A DNA stretch of 52,260 nt. Origin: Clostridiaceae bacterium UBA5444. GTDB taxonomy: Bacteria; Bacillota; Clostridia; Clostridiales; Oxobacteraceae. Numbering within the stretch: position 1 is the first letter of the stretch; each line of letters begins with the position of its first letter. Of the stretch, positions 1-7,387 are shown piece after piece. The notes under the pieces are model-generated. The model saw only the letters and a program-made list of their open reading frames with translations, was not told the DNA's origin and made no database searches. The DNA lies in the NCBI GenBank assembly GCA_002426575.1, contig DIRE01000024.1, positions 41,563-93,822 of the forward strand. Direction: 5' to 3'. Both the position numbers and the translations under genes were made by a program.

Positions 1-162
1 CTTTGTAGTCTAAGGGTGAGACGGACAGTATAAGCACTGCTTTCGAAGGATCTCCGGTTTTAAAGATAGTGAAGAGTGAAGAGCAAAAAAATTATCCTTC
101 AAATGACATCTTTTCCAAACCATTATATCACAAATAAGCAAAGAATAAAGAATAAAATAATA

Positions 163-180
163 TCCCTAGTATCCTAGGGA
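163..180 (-). terminator. Intrinsic terminator of rnj
   Basis: A perfect 7-bp stem (TCCCTAG/CTAGGGA) with a 4-nt loop lies five bases past the rnj stop codon. Read on the minus strand it is followed by a T-rich stretch (TATTATTTTATTC). The short stem makes it a moderate terminator. Confidence 0.6.
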
Positions 181-185
181 CATTA

Positions 186-1850
186 CTAAACCTCCATTAT
201 AATTGGTAAAATCATTGGGTTCCTCTTTATTTTTTCATAAATATAATCTCTTAAAGATTCTCTGATATTTGATTTAAGAGTTGCCCAATCAGTTATTTTC
301 TTTTTCTCGCACTCGCTTAAAACCTTTTTAACAACACACCTAGCTTCTTCCATTAAGTCTTCAGATTCTCTTACATATACAAAGCCCCTTGATATTATGT
401 CAGGTCCTGCTATAACTCCTCCATTTTCTTTAGAGATTGTGACTACAACTGTTAATATACCATCTTGAGATAAGTGTTTTCTATCTCTAAGTACAATATT
501 ACCTACATCACCTACTCCAAGTCCATCTACAAGCACCTGCCCTGCTGTTACAGAGCCAGCAATCCTTGCACTTTTATGTCCTGCTTCAAATACTGAACCA
601 TTTTCTAATATGAATACATTTTCTGGCTTCATACCAAGCTTTTTTGCAAGTAAAGCATGTTGTTTTAAATGCCTATATTCACCATGGACTGGTATAAAGA
701 ATTCAGGTTTAACTAGAGTGTGCATTAATTTTAGTTCTTCTTGACATGCGTGGCCGGAAACATGCACGTCAGCTAAATCTTCATATATAACATCGGCTCC
801 TTTTTTGAAAAGCTGATTTATAACCCGTGAAACTAATTTTTCATTACCAGGTATTGGGGTAGCCGAGATAATAACCATATCTCCTGGAGATATAGTAACT
901 TTTTTGTGTTCTGAAGTTGACATCCTAACTAATGCAGACATTGGTTCCCCTTGACTGCCAGTAGTTATTATTACTATCTTGTTATTAGGATACTTATCTA
1001 TATCATCAATATCTATAAGTGTACCCTCAGGTATATTCAAATACCCAAGATTAGTAGCTACATCAACCACATTTACCATACTTCTGCCAGATACAGCAAC
1101 TTTCCTATCATACTTAACAGCTGCATTTACTATTTGCTGTACCCTATGGATATTTGATGCGAAGGTAGCAACTATAATCCTTCCATCAGCACGCATGAAT
1201 ATATCTTGGAATGTTTTACCCACAGTGCTCTCTGACATTGTATAGCCTCGTCTTTCTACATTCGTACTATCGGCCATCATTACCAGAACTCCCTGCTTTC
1301 CAAGTTCAGCGAATCTTGCAAGGTCTGCAAGATCTCCATCTATTGGTGTGTAATCTATTTTAAAGTCTCCTGTATGAACTATAACTCCAGCAGGTGTATG
1401 AATTGCTAAAGCAGTCGAATCAGCTATGCTATGACTTACTTTAATGAATTCTACACTCATCTCGCCTAATTTAATAACATCTTTTGGCTTTACACACCTT
1501 AATTCAACCGTACCTAACAAGCCGTGTTCCTTTAGCTTGTTCTCAACTAAACCAAGGGTTAGCTTTGTACCATAAACAGGCACATTTATCTGCTTTAGTA
1601 CATAGGGAAGTGCTCCTATATGATCTTCATGTCCATGGGTAAGTACGATGGCACGAACTCTATCTTTATTCTTCAGAAGATAAGTTATATCAGGTATAAC
1701 AATATCAACCCCGAGCATTTCCTCCTCTGGAAACATGAGGCCACAGTCTATTACAATAATATCATTTTTGTATTCTATAACTGTCATATTCTTTCCGATT
1801 TCCCCTAGGCCTCCAAGGGGAATTATCTTAACTTTCTCTTTCTTTGCCAA
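186..1850 (-). CDS. rnj: Ribonuclease J
   Basis: Metallo-beta-lactamase/beta-CASP ribonuclease with 5'-3' exonuclease and endonuclease activity, central to mRNA decay and rRNA maturation in Firmicutes. The zinc motif HGHEDH is at about residues 72-77, followed by HTGDFK (~159), an ADSTN segment (~193) and the beta-CASP PVHGEYRHL segment (~388). The 554-aa length is normal for the family. The start is TTG, nine bases after GGAGGG. The gene is monocistronic in appearance: it has its own consensus-like promoter at 2039-2067 and a terminator directly after the stop. Its leader is about 180 nt, unusually long for a housekeeping gene here. Family assignment is secure; the window does not show whether this is the J1 or J2 type. 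Confidence 0.96.
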   Translation of the reverse strand: MAKKEKVKIIPLGGLGEIGKNMTVIEYKNDIIVIDCGLMFPEEEMLGVDIVIPDITYLLKNKDRVRAIVLTHGHEDHIGALPYVLKQINVPVYGTKLTLGLVENKLKEHGLLGTVELRCVKPKDVIKLGEMSVEFIKVSHSIADSTALAIHTPAGVIVHTGDFKIDYTPIDGDLADLARFAELGKQGVLVMMADSTNVERRGYTMSESTVGKTFQDIFMRADGRIIVATFASNIHRVQQIVNAAVKYDRKVAVSGRSMVNVVDVATNLGYLNIPEGTLIDIDDIDKYPNNKIVIITTGSQGEPMSALVRMSTSEHKKVTISPGDMVIISATPIPGNEKLVSRVINQLFKKGADVIYEDLADVHVSGHACQEELKLMHTLVKPEFFIPVHGEYRHLKQHALLAKKLGMKPENVFILENGSVFEAGHKSARIAGSVTAGQVLVDGLGVGDVGNIVLRDRKHLSQDGILTVVVTISKENGGVIAGPDIISRGFVYVRESEDLMEEARCVVKKVLSECEKKKITDWATLKSNIRESLRDYIYEKIKRNPMILPIIMEV

Positions 1851-2038
1851 TAAGTTTATCCCTCCTTATATAAAACTATAACTGCAAAAGTTTTTCAAAG
1901 CGACTTTTTCAAAGGATTTTCTCCACACTAAATACCGCACTATATTACGGGTACCCCCAATTTTTTAGAGTAGAGTTTAACCAAAATGTCGTCTTAATCC
2001 GGTTTTAAAACATTTAACCGCCCACACTCAATATTCAT

Positions 2039-2067
2039 ATTATACTTTATACAATAAATCTTTACAA
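2039..2067 (-). promoter_or_regulatory. SigmaA-type promoter of rnj
   Basis: On the minus strand TTGTAA (2062-2067) and TATAAT (2039-2044) are separated by exactly 17 bp. The predicted start near 2032 leaves a leader of about 180 nt before rnj. Confidence 0.65.
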
Positions 2068-2100
2068 TATTAAAATTTATAGTATGTATTAGCACAAAAA

Positions 2101-2130
2101 ATATAATCTGAAATAGGTATCAGATTATAT
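2101..2130 (-). terminator. Intrinsic terminator of fur
   Basis: A perfect 10-bp inverted repeat (ATATAATCTG / CAGATTATAT) overlaps the fur stop codon and is followed on the minus strand by six T residues. The stem is AT-rich but the U-tract is good. Confidence 0.7.
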
Positions 2131-2598
2131 TTTATCCTTACAATCGCTACAATATCCAAAAAACTTCAACATATGGTTAGTTATTTTAAAATTATACTTT
2201 TTAGTAATCTCTTTTTCAAGGGATTCTAGCAAATCCCCCTCAACTTCAATAACCTTTCCACACTTTAAACATATTAAATGATGGTGATGATGATCCTCGT
2301 AATCATGAACAAGCTCATATCTATTTATACCATCATCAAAATTCAGTTTATATATTATATTAATTTCTTCAAGAAGCTGAAGTGTTCTATATACTGTTGC
2401 AAGACCAATTTCAGGACAATCCTTTTTAACAAGGTCATATATCTCTTCAGTAGTCAGGTGTTTTCCCTCATTGACCGATATAGTATCAAGTACAGCTCTC
2501 CTTTGGGTAGTTAGCTTATACCCTTTATCTCTCAATCGTTTTTTAAGCAGTTCTAATTCGTGATCCTTTTCCGAAATCAAAACCATACACCTTCCCAT
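2125..2598 (-). CDS. fur: Fur-family ferric uptake regulator
   Basis: Metal-responsive repressor of the Fur family. The N-terminal winged helix (about residues 15-85) contains LTTQRRAVLD and the recognition-helix stretch GLATVYRTLQLL. The C-terminal metal-binding half carries a five-His run (~102-106) and two CxxC pairs (CLKC and CSDC), the structural zinc site of Fur/PerR proteins. The protein is 157 aa. The start is ambiguous: AAGGTG lies 1 nt before ATG at residue 5 and 7 nt before TTG at residue 7 (position 2580), so the true protein may be a few residues shorter. It lies downstream of feoA-feoB, and a Fur-like box precedes feoA, so an iron role (Fur rather than PerR or Zur) is inferred from context. 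Confidence 0.88.
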   Translation of the reverse strand: MGRCMVLISEKDHELELLKKRLRDKGYKLTTQRRAVLDTISVNEGKHLTTEEIYDLVKKDCPEIGLATVYRTLQLLEEINIIYKLNFDDGINRYELVHDYEDHHHHHLICLKCGKVIEVEGDLLESLEKEITKKYNFKITNHMLKFFGYCSDCKDKI

Positions 2599-2670
2599 CG
2601 AAGCATTATTATAAGTTTATGCAAAATAAAAAAACCCTTTACTAAAGTTTATACTTAGCAGAAATATTTG

Positions 2671-2853
2671 TCAACTTTTGTTTTTAGCATCTTTGCTATG
2701 ACTTCTTTGAGTGCTTTTGCTTTTACTTTTGCTATTGCAATTGTAACTGCATTTCATGCAATTTCCACTGCATCTTCCAATCAAAGTAGATTTACACCTT
2801 GGGCAAATTAAACATATTTCCTTTGGTTCATATCCGCATACTTGACATTTCAT
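2671..2853 (-). CDS. Small cysteine-rich protein downstream of feoB
   Basis: A 60-aa protein with ten cysteines, mostly in CxxC or CxC-like spacing (CMKC, CQVC, CLICPRC, CSGNCMKC), then a tail of alternating Ser and Lys. It could form one or two zinc ribbons or bind iron. The start is taken at ATG 2853 because AGGTGAG lies 4 nt before it; an in-frame GTG at 2862 overlaps that ribosome site and is probably not used. It begins about 15 nt after the feoB stop, so it is very likely the third gene of the feo operon. I recognise no characterised family; the position suggests a FeoC-like or accessory role, which is inference only. Confidence 0.7.
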   Translation of the reverse strand: MKCQVCGYEPKEICLICPRCKSTLIGRCSGNCMKCSYNCNSKSKSKSTQRSHSKDAKNKS

Positions 2854-2868
2854 ACATCTCACCTGCTT

Positions 2869-4737
2869 TTATCTTATTAAAATTGCTGCCATGGCCCCTC
2901 CTACTAAAAATGATGTAACTAAACTTCCAAACCATATACTAAATGCTTCTTTTTTGCTCCTCTCCTTAAACATAACAATAATAGATGCTATACATGGTAC
3001 AAACAGAGTGATCACTGTTACTGCAACTAATGTTTGTTCTTTAGTAAGCGAAAGGCCTGTAAGTCCAGCTGCTCCAAAGTCTCTTCTTATTACTCCCATA
3101 ACAAGGGCCGTGGCTGCTTCCTTAGGGAGCTTTAAAAAGCCTGTAACAATTGGCTTTAAGCCATTTTGTATAAAGGTTAAAGCACCTGTTTCTTGTAAAA
3201 GAGAAACAATAAAAGTACCTAAAGCAAAAATAGGAAATGCTTCTTTTATAAACATGGCTGACTTTGTATATGTTTTCTTCATAACATTTTTAAAAGATGG
3301 AATCCTAATTTGCGGTATATCTATAAATAATCCGCTGGATTCTCCAGGTAGAATTGCATTTAATCCTGTACCTGCTAGTACAAATACCAAAAATATTGTA
3401 AAACAGTATATAAAAAGATATTTTGCACCAAGTGGTGCTATCATGCCAGTTATTACACCCATTTGAGCAGAGCAGGGTATTGTAAGTCCAAGCAGGGCTG
3501 TTGCAATTATTTTTTCTCTTCTTGTACCTAAAAGTCTTGTAGAAATTGTTGCCATGGTTACACATCCAAACCCTAAAATAATTGGAATAATTGCTCTGCC
3601 ATTAAGCCCTATAAAGTTAAGTGCTCTATCAACTAATGCTGCAACCCTTGGAAGATAACCTGAATCCTCCATTATGGACATAAGAAAATAAAATCCTATT
3701 ACAAGAGGGAGCAGTAACCCTATTACATAGGTTGGAGTTAATGTAACTAATCCAAAGTCTCCTGCAATAAATCTGTATAAAATATTTGGCCCTTTTGTTA
3801 TACCTAAAACAGTTTTTCTTATAAAAGGTTCATAAATACCTCTCATAACCGTTCCTTCAGTAAAGTCAACTATATGCTGAGCAACTAAAACCCCTATAAA
3901 ATAATACATAAACGCAAGAGATGCTATTAATATTGGGACAGCAGTTATAGGATTCATTGTAAGATTACTAATTTTACTTCTTATATTTTCATATGAATCA
4001 CTATCCTTTACCACCTTACCCATTATCTCCTCAACCTGCTGCCTTCTTAATGTATATATTTTATCCCTAAATCCTTTAGGATTAACATTGTATTTGCTGC
4101 AGATATTCTCATCATCCTCTGCAATCATAAGGGCCTCTGATTCAAACTTAGTTATGTCCTTATACTTATATACCATATCCCCAATTTCGGTATTTATTGA
4201 TCCCTTCCTTGCTTTATCAATATTGTCTTTTATATTCTCAAGCCCTTCTCTTTTTACAGCGGAAGTAGGATATGCTGGTACACCTAAATATTCACTAAGT
4301 CTTTCTATGTCAATTTTAACTCCGTTTTTTTCTACTTCATCCATAATGTTTAATGCTACTATTACTCTTTTCCCCATATCTATTAACTGGCGGGTTAGAA
4401 ATAGGTCTCTGTCCATATGGAGAGCATCTACAACATTTATTACTATATCTCCTTGAAGTATTATATCCCTTGCCACTCTCTCCTCATCATTAAAGGACGA
4501 TACCCCATATACTCCCGGCGTATCATAAATATAATCTCCATTAAATTTTCCATGAGTAATATCAACAGTTGTACCGGGATAGTTTGATATATCAACATAT
4601 ACCCCTGTAAGATAATTAAAAAAAACGGATTTTCCTACATTTGGATTACCTGCTAAAACAATCTTTTTTGCATTAGAATTAGTATCAGTATCAGTATCCA
4701 TACTTATATCTGTATAATTAGAATTCAAATTATGCAC
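2869..4737 (-). CDS. feoB: Ferrous iron transport protein B
   Basis: GTP-gated ferrous iron permease of the inner membrane. The N-terminal G domain has G1 GNPNVGKS (~31-38), the switch TTVDITHG (~57), G3 DTPGVYG and G4 NIMDE (~131-135), then a helical spacer domain, then a polytopic region of about eight helices with two related gate-like halves. At 622 aa it is shorter than the roughly 770-aa enterobacterial protein but in the normal range for the compact Firmicute type. The start overlaps the feoA end by 8 nt, giving translational coupling. The operon order is feoA-feoB-Cys-rich protein. Confidence 0.96.
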   Translation of the reverse strand: MHNLNSNYTDISMDTDTDTNSNAKKIVLAGNPNVGKSVFFNYLTGVYVDISNYPGTTVDITHGKFNGDYIYDTPGVYGVSSFNDEERVARDIILQGDIVINVVDALHMDRDLFLTRQLIDMGKRVIVALNIMDEVEKNGVKIDIERLSEYLGVPAYPTSAVKREGLENIKDNIDKARKGSINTEIGDMVYKYKDITKFESEALMIAEDDENICSKYNVNPKGFRDKIYTLRRQQVEEIMGKVVKDSDSYENIRSKISNLTMNPITAVPILIASLAFMYYFIGVLVAQHIVDFTEGTVMRGIYEPFIRKTVLGITKGPNILYRFIAGDFGLVTLTPTYVIGLLLPLVIGFYFLMSIMEDSGYLPRVAALVDRALNFIGLNGRAIIPIILGFGCVTMATISTRLLGTRREKIIATALLGLTIPCSAQMGVITGMIAPLGAKYLFIYCFTIFLVFVLAGTGLNAILPGESSGLFIDIPQIRIPSFKNVMKKTYTKSAMFIKEAFPIFALGTFIVSLLQETGALTFIQNGLKPIVTGFLKLPKEAATALVMGVIRRDFGAAGLTGLSLTKEQTLVAVTVITLFVPCIASIIVMFKERSKKEAFSIWFGSLVTSFLVGGAMAAILIR

Positions 4738-4963
4738 CTTCTTCTAAGTCAATATCTATTTTGTTTGCAAGATTTCTTCCTATAGCTATCTCTTGGAATC
4801 TATTCCTGAGAATTATGGGACCAAAAGGTATCTTTTCTTTACATGATAAAGTAGCACCCTCATAGACGCCAAGCCTTATTGCCTGTGATTTTAATGAATC
4901 ATCTTTTATTTTATCCACTTTAAATCTTTGACCCTTTTTTATATATTCTAGTGTCATAGCCAC
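4730..4963 (-). CDS. feoA: Ferrous iron transport protein A
   Basis: A 77-aa SH3-like FeoA domain protein, the small cytosolic partner of FeoB. The order conserved in the family is visible: an early hydrophobic strand, RLGVYEGATLSC, then GPIILRNRFQEIAIGRNLANKI. The start ATG has a strong AGGAGGGG site. It is the first gene of the feo operon, and a Fur-like palindrome sits immediately upstream of the ribosome site (4973-4987), so iron repression is likely. Confidence 0.93.
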   Translation of the reverse strand: MAMTLEYIKKGQRFKVDKIKDDSLKSQAIRLGVYEGATLSCKEKIPFGPIILRNRFQEIAIGRNLANKIDIDLEEGA

Positions 4964-4972
4964 CCCTCCTAT

Positions 4973-4987
4973 TGATAATTGTTATCA
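4973..4987. promoter_or_regulatory. Fur-box-like operator of the feo operon
   Basis: TGATAATTGTTATCA matches the 7-1-7 Fur inverted repeat TGATAATNATTATCA with one arm mismatch. It lies between a possible weak -10 (GATAAC, minus strand, 17 bp after TTGCTT) and the feoA ribosome site. The match is seen in sequence; Fur binding is inferred from known Fur boxes and from the neighbouring fur gene. Confidence 0.75.
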
Positions 4988-5005
4988 TTCTGTTAGCTTT
5001 TAAAA

Positions 5006-5036
5006 GCAATGACTAAAAAAGCTTTATAGCCATTGC
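5006..5036 (-). promoter_or_regulatory. Hairpin in the feoA leader, possible attenuator
   Basis: A 9-bp stem with one G-U pair (GCAATGGCT / AGTCATTGC) is followed on the minus strand by TTTT. It lies inside the roughly 110-nt leader between the upstream consensus promoter (5078-5106) and feoA. It could terminate read-through or act as an attenuator. Confidence 0.4.
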
Positions 5037-5077
5037 CAACTTTAAAAAATACCACAGTGAAAATCCTTCTCAAATAG

Positions 5078-5106
5078 ATTATATTCTTAATTAGATTAAA
5101 GGTCAA
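5078..5106 (-). promoter_or_regulatory. SigmaA-type promoter upstream of feoA
   Basis: On the minus strand TTGACC (5101-5106) and TATAAT (5078-5083) are separated by 17 bp. It lies directly after the DUF1292 terminator and reads towards feoA. The predicted start is near 5071, so the Fur-like box is about 85 nt downstream of it. Confidence 0.65.
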
Positions 5107-5122
5107 TACTATAATAAAAAAA

Positions 5123-5143
5123 AGCATACCTACTTGGTATGCT
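5123..5143 (-). terminator. Intrinsic terminator of the DUF1292 gene
   Basis: A perfect 8-bp stem (AGCATACC / GGTATGCT) with a 5-nt loop overlaps the stop codon and is followed on the minus strand by a long T run with few interruptions. Confidence 0.8.
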
Positions 5144-5402
5144 AATCTTCATCGTCTTCTTCTAATAATCCATTATATGCTTCACTTACCTCATCAAACT
5201 CGTCATCATCCTCTATCATTGCAAATACTTCTTCTCCATTTTCGTCTTTGTCAACTCTGAGCATGAATGGATCTTCCTCATCCCCTGGCAGAAGAACAAC
5301 GTATTCTTTATCGTCATATTCAAATGCGTCAATTATCTCACATTCAATCTCATTACCTTCATCGTCAATTAGAGTTATAACATTTTCCATCTCGTTTTCC
5401 AT
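5142..5402 (-). CDS. DUF1292 family protein (YrzB-like)
   Basis: A very acidic 86-aa protein of the DUF1292 family, typically encoded near alaS, ireB and ruvX in Firmicutes. Visible family features are ITLIDDEGNE, the strand EYVVLLPGDEEDPF and an Asp/Glu-rich C-terminus. The start is ATG 5402, preceded by AAAGAGGTG; an in-frame GTG at 5411 overlaps that site. Function is unknown. It is the last gene of its cluster and is closed by a strong terminator. Confidence 0.88.
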   Translation of the reverse strand: MENEMENVITLIDDEGNEIECEIIDAFEYDDKEYVVLLPGDEEDPFMLRVDKDENGEEVFAMIEDDDEFDEVSEAYNGLLEEDDED

Positions 5403-5461
5403 AATATTCACCTCTTTCTTTAATATATTGTCATTGTATATTAACCATAGAATACTGTCAA

Positions 5462-5875
5462 TCAGAATTTAGCACTATCGAGATAGGTTTGCAGTATTAC
5501 TTGAGCTGCAAGTTTATCCACTACTGTTTTCCTTTTGCTTCTTGATACATCTGCCATAATAAGTGTTCTCTCAGCTGCAACAGTTGAAAGCCTTTCATCA
5601 ATAAAGATAATAGGAATATTAAAGGATTCTATTTTCTTTGAGTATTCTATAACCTTTTCACCTTGAGGCCCTAAAGTATTATTCATATTTTTAGGAAGCC
5701 CTATAACTATTTTATCCACTTTATACTCATCTATTATCTTTTTTATCTCATTTATATCATTTTTTTTATTTCCCTGTCTATATATAGTTGTAATTCCCTG
5801 AGCAGTCCAGCCCATTGGGTCGCTCATAGCTACTCCTATCCTTTTATCACCAACATCAAGTCCCATAATCCTCAA
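5462..5875 (-). CDS. ruvX: RuvX/YqgF-type RNase H-fold nuclease
   Basis: Putative Holliday junction resolvase and pre-16S rRNA processing nuclease of the YqgF family. The RNase H-like fold begins with GLDVGDKRIGVAMSDP, then KIVIGLPKNMNNTLGPQG, then FIDERLSTVAAE, with the acidic catalytic residues in the first and last of these. A TTG start at 5875 (five bases after GAGGTGG) gives a 137-aa protein starting MRIMGLDVG, the usual N-terminus; a GTG nine bases further upstream overlaps the ribosome site. It begins 13 nt after the aldo/keto reductase stop, so the two are probably cotranscribed. Confidence 0.93.
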   Translation of the reverse strand: MRIMGLDVGDKRIGVAMSDPMGWTAQGITTIYRQGNKKNDINEIKKIIDEYKVDKIVIGLPKNMNNTLGPQGEKVIEYSKKIESFNIPIIFIDERLSTVAAERTLIMADVSRSKRKTVVDKLAAQVILQTYLDSAKF

Positions 5876-5888
5876 TACAACCACCTCA

Positions 5889-6839
5889 CTAGATTACTTT
5901 AATACAAAATTCAGGACATACGCTAGAGCAATAACCACAAAGCCTGCACTTATCAGTATCAACAACACATCTGCCATCTACTATTTTAAGAGCTTTTATA
6001 GTACATCTTTCCACGCATTTACCGCAGCCTAAACACCAAGTGTCAATAAGAAGCCTTCTTTTTGTTTTTCTTAATTTACTGTCTATATCCTCTGGAACCT
6101 CTTTACCTTCAAACATCAATACATTTGCCATTACTTCATTTTCTGACTGCATCCCAACTGCAATTGAATCTATATCTTCGTTATTTAAAACAAAATCGAA
6201 GCTTCTTTTTACATCTCCTAATAGGTTTCCTCCTCCAATTGCTTTCATACTATATATTCCCTTACCGCTTAGTTTTGCATTATGAACAGCTTTAAGCATA
6301 TCTTCAATGGTACCGTCGCCTATTCCTATTCCCTTATAGTTAACTATGGGAAGTACTACATCTATTTTAGGCATTTTAGATACTGCTTCAACAACTGATA
6401 TATTATGAGTTGATACCCCAACTGCTCTTATCTTTCCAGCCTTTTTTGCATCATATAAATACCTTAATGCTTCCCCATGACCTTTTAATGTGTATACGCT
6501 CTCCTGTTCATGAAGAGAAAATATACCTATGCTTTCGACATTTAAAGCCTTTAATGCCTCTTCAACAGTTTCTCTCATCCCTTCATAAGTATAATCATAA
6601 GATTTTGTTGAAATAATTATATCTTTATTATTTGTTATCTCCATGGCCCTCCTTATGTAGGGATATGTATTATAAAGTTTTGACGTATCTATAAAATTAA
6701 CTCCAAGTTCAATTGCTTTAGCAATTACTCCTGCGCCTTCTTCTATTGGTTGATTCGATTGCATAGGCCCAATTGTAAGGGCTCCAAAGCATAGCCTTGA
6801 TACTTTAAGTCCTGATTGGCCAAGTATCCTATATTCCAT
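5889..6839 (-). CDS. Aldo/keto reductase with C-terminal 2x[4Fe-4S] domain
   Basis: A 316-aa protein with an aldo/keto reductase barrel (about 1-255). The tetrad residues are apparent: Asp and Tyr in FIDTSKLYN, Lys in ISTKSY, His in FSLHEQ. A ferredoxin-like tail carries two CxxCxxCxxxC clusters (CLGCGKCVERC and CRLCGYCSSVC). Such proteins are predicted ferredoxin-linked oxidoreductases of anaerobes; the substrate is unknown. ATG 6839 is preferred because GGGGTGA precedes it; the longer frame to 6887 runs into a hairpin. It is inserted between ireB and ruvX, which are usually adjacent in Firmicutes. Confidence 0.85.
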   Translation of the reverse strand: MEYRILGQSGLKVSRLCFGALTIGPMQSNQPIEEGAGVIAKAIELGVNFIDTSKLYNTYPYIRRAMEITNNKDIIISTKSYDYTYEGMRETVEEALKALNVESIGIFSLHEQESVYTLKGHGEALRYLYDAKKAGKIRAVGVSTHNISVVEAVSKMPKIDVVLPIVNYKGIGIGDGTIEDMLKAVHNAKLSGKGIYSMKAIGGGNLLGDVKRSFDFVLNNEDIDSIAVGMQSENEVMANVLMFEGKEVPEDIDSKLRKTKRRLLIDTWCLGCGKCVERCTIKALKIVDGRCVVDTDKCRLCGYCSSVCPEFCIKVI

Positions 6840-6860
6840 AATTATCACCCCAACATAAAA

Positions 6861-6886
6861 TGAAAGCAGCATACTTGCTGCTTTCA
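6861..6886 (-). terminator. Hairpin between ireB and the aldo/keto reductase gene
   Basis: A perfect 11-bp stem (TGAAAGCAGCA / TGCTGCTTTCA) with a 4-nt loop. The following minus-strand sequence is only moderately T-rich (TTTTATG), so it may be a leaky terminator. Confidence 0.6.
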
Positions 6887-6938
6887 AATAATTTATTTAC
6901 ACTTTTTTTATAAATTTATCATAAACTCAAGTCAAGTA

Positions 6939-7196
6939 TTATTTATCTTTTAGATAGCTCTTAAGCAATTCCTCTAAAAGCTCATCTCTCTCCACTCTTC
7001 GTATTTCATTTCTTGCATTATTATAACTTGTAATGTATGTTGGATCCCCTGAAAGTATGTATCCCACCATTTGGTTTATCGGATTATATCCTTTTTCTTT
7101 TAGGGAATTATATACATTTATAAGTATATCTCTTGCTTTTGCTTCCCTTTCCTTATCAACATCAAACTTCATGGTTTCATTAAATCTATCAGGCAT
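6939..7196 (-). CDS. ireB: IreB family regulatory phosphoprotein
   Basis: An 85-aa member of the IreB/DUF965 family (B. subtilis YrzL). In enterococci IreB is a phosphorylation target of the Ser/Thr kinase IreK and affects cell-envelope stress tolerance. Recognisable segments are TMKFDVDKE near the N-terminus, GYNPINQMVGYILSGDPTYI and NARNEIRR. The start has AAGGGAAGGGTGA upstream. It sits downstream of alaS as in many Firmicutes and has its own promoter at 7226-7254. Confidence 0.93.
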   Translation of the reverse strand: MPDRFNETMKFDVDKEREAKARDILINVYNSLKEKGYNPINQMVGYILSGDPTYITSYNNARNEIRRVERDELLEELLKSYLKDK

Positions 7197-7225
7197 TTTA
7201 TCACCCTTCCCTTGCTTATACCTTT

Positions 7226-7254
7226 ATATTAATATACCTATGGTTTTATTGCAA
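7226..7254 (-). promoter_or_regulatory. SigmaA-type promoter of ireB
   Basis: On the minus strand TTGCAA (7249-7254) and TAATAT (7226-7231) have 17-bp spacing; the predicted start is about 20 nt before the ireB ATG. Confidence 0.5.
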
Positions 7255-7328
7255 CATTATTTACAAGTATTATATGAAAAGTTTAGATAACATTCTAATT
7301 TTACTTCTTATTATTGTGCAATTTAATG

Positions 7329-7380
7329 GTTTTTATAACGTATTATTTTAAATGAATTATAAATAATACGTTATAAAAAC
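7329..7380. repeat. 20-bp perfect inverted repeat after alaS
   Basis: GTTTTTATAACGTATTATTT (7329-7348) and its exact complement (7361-7380) are separated by 12 nt, immediately after the alaS stop. The stem is almost all A/T. No U-tract follows on the minus strand, so an ordinary terminator role is uncertain; part of the arm itself can supply U residues. Confidence 0.75.
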
Positions 7381-7387
7381 TTATTTA

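Noticed and set aside
2278..2300. CAT/ATG-rich stretch in fur that resembles a microsatellite
   Set aside because: It encodes the five-His metal-binding run of Fur, a family feature.
2891..3466. A 191-codon plus-strand frame inside feoB
   Set aside because: It is antisense to a clear FeoB transmembrane region; no ribosome site and no recognisable domain. A mirror frame of hydrophobic coding sequence.
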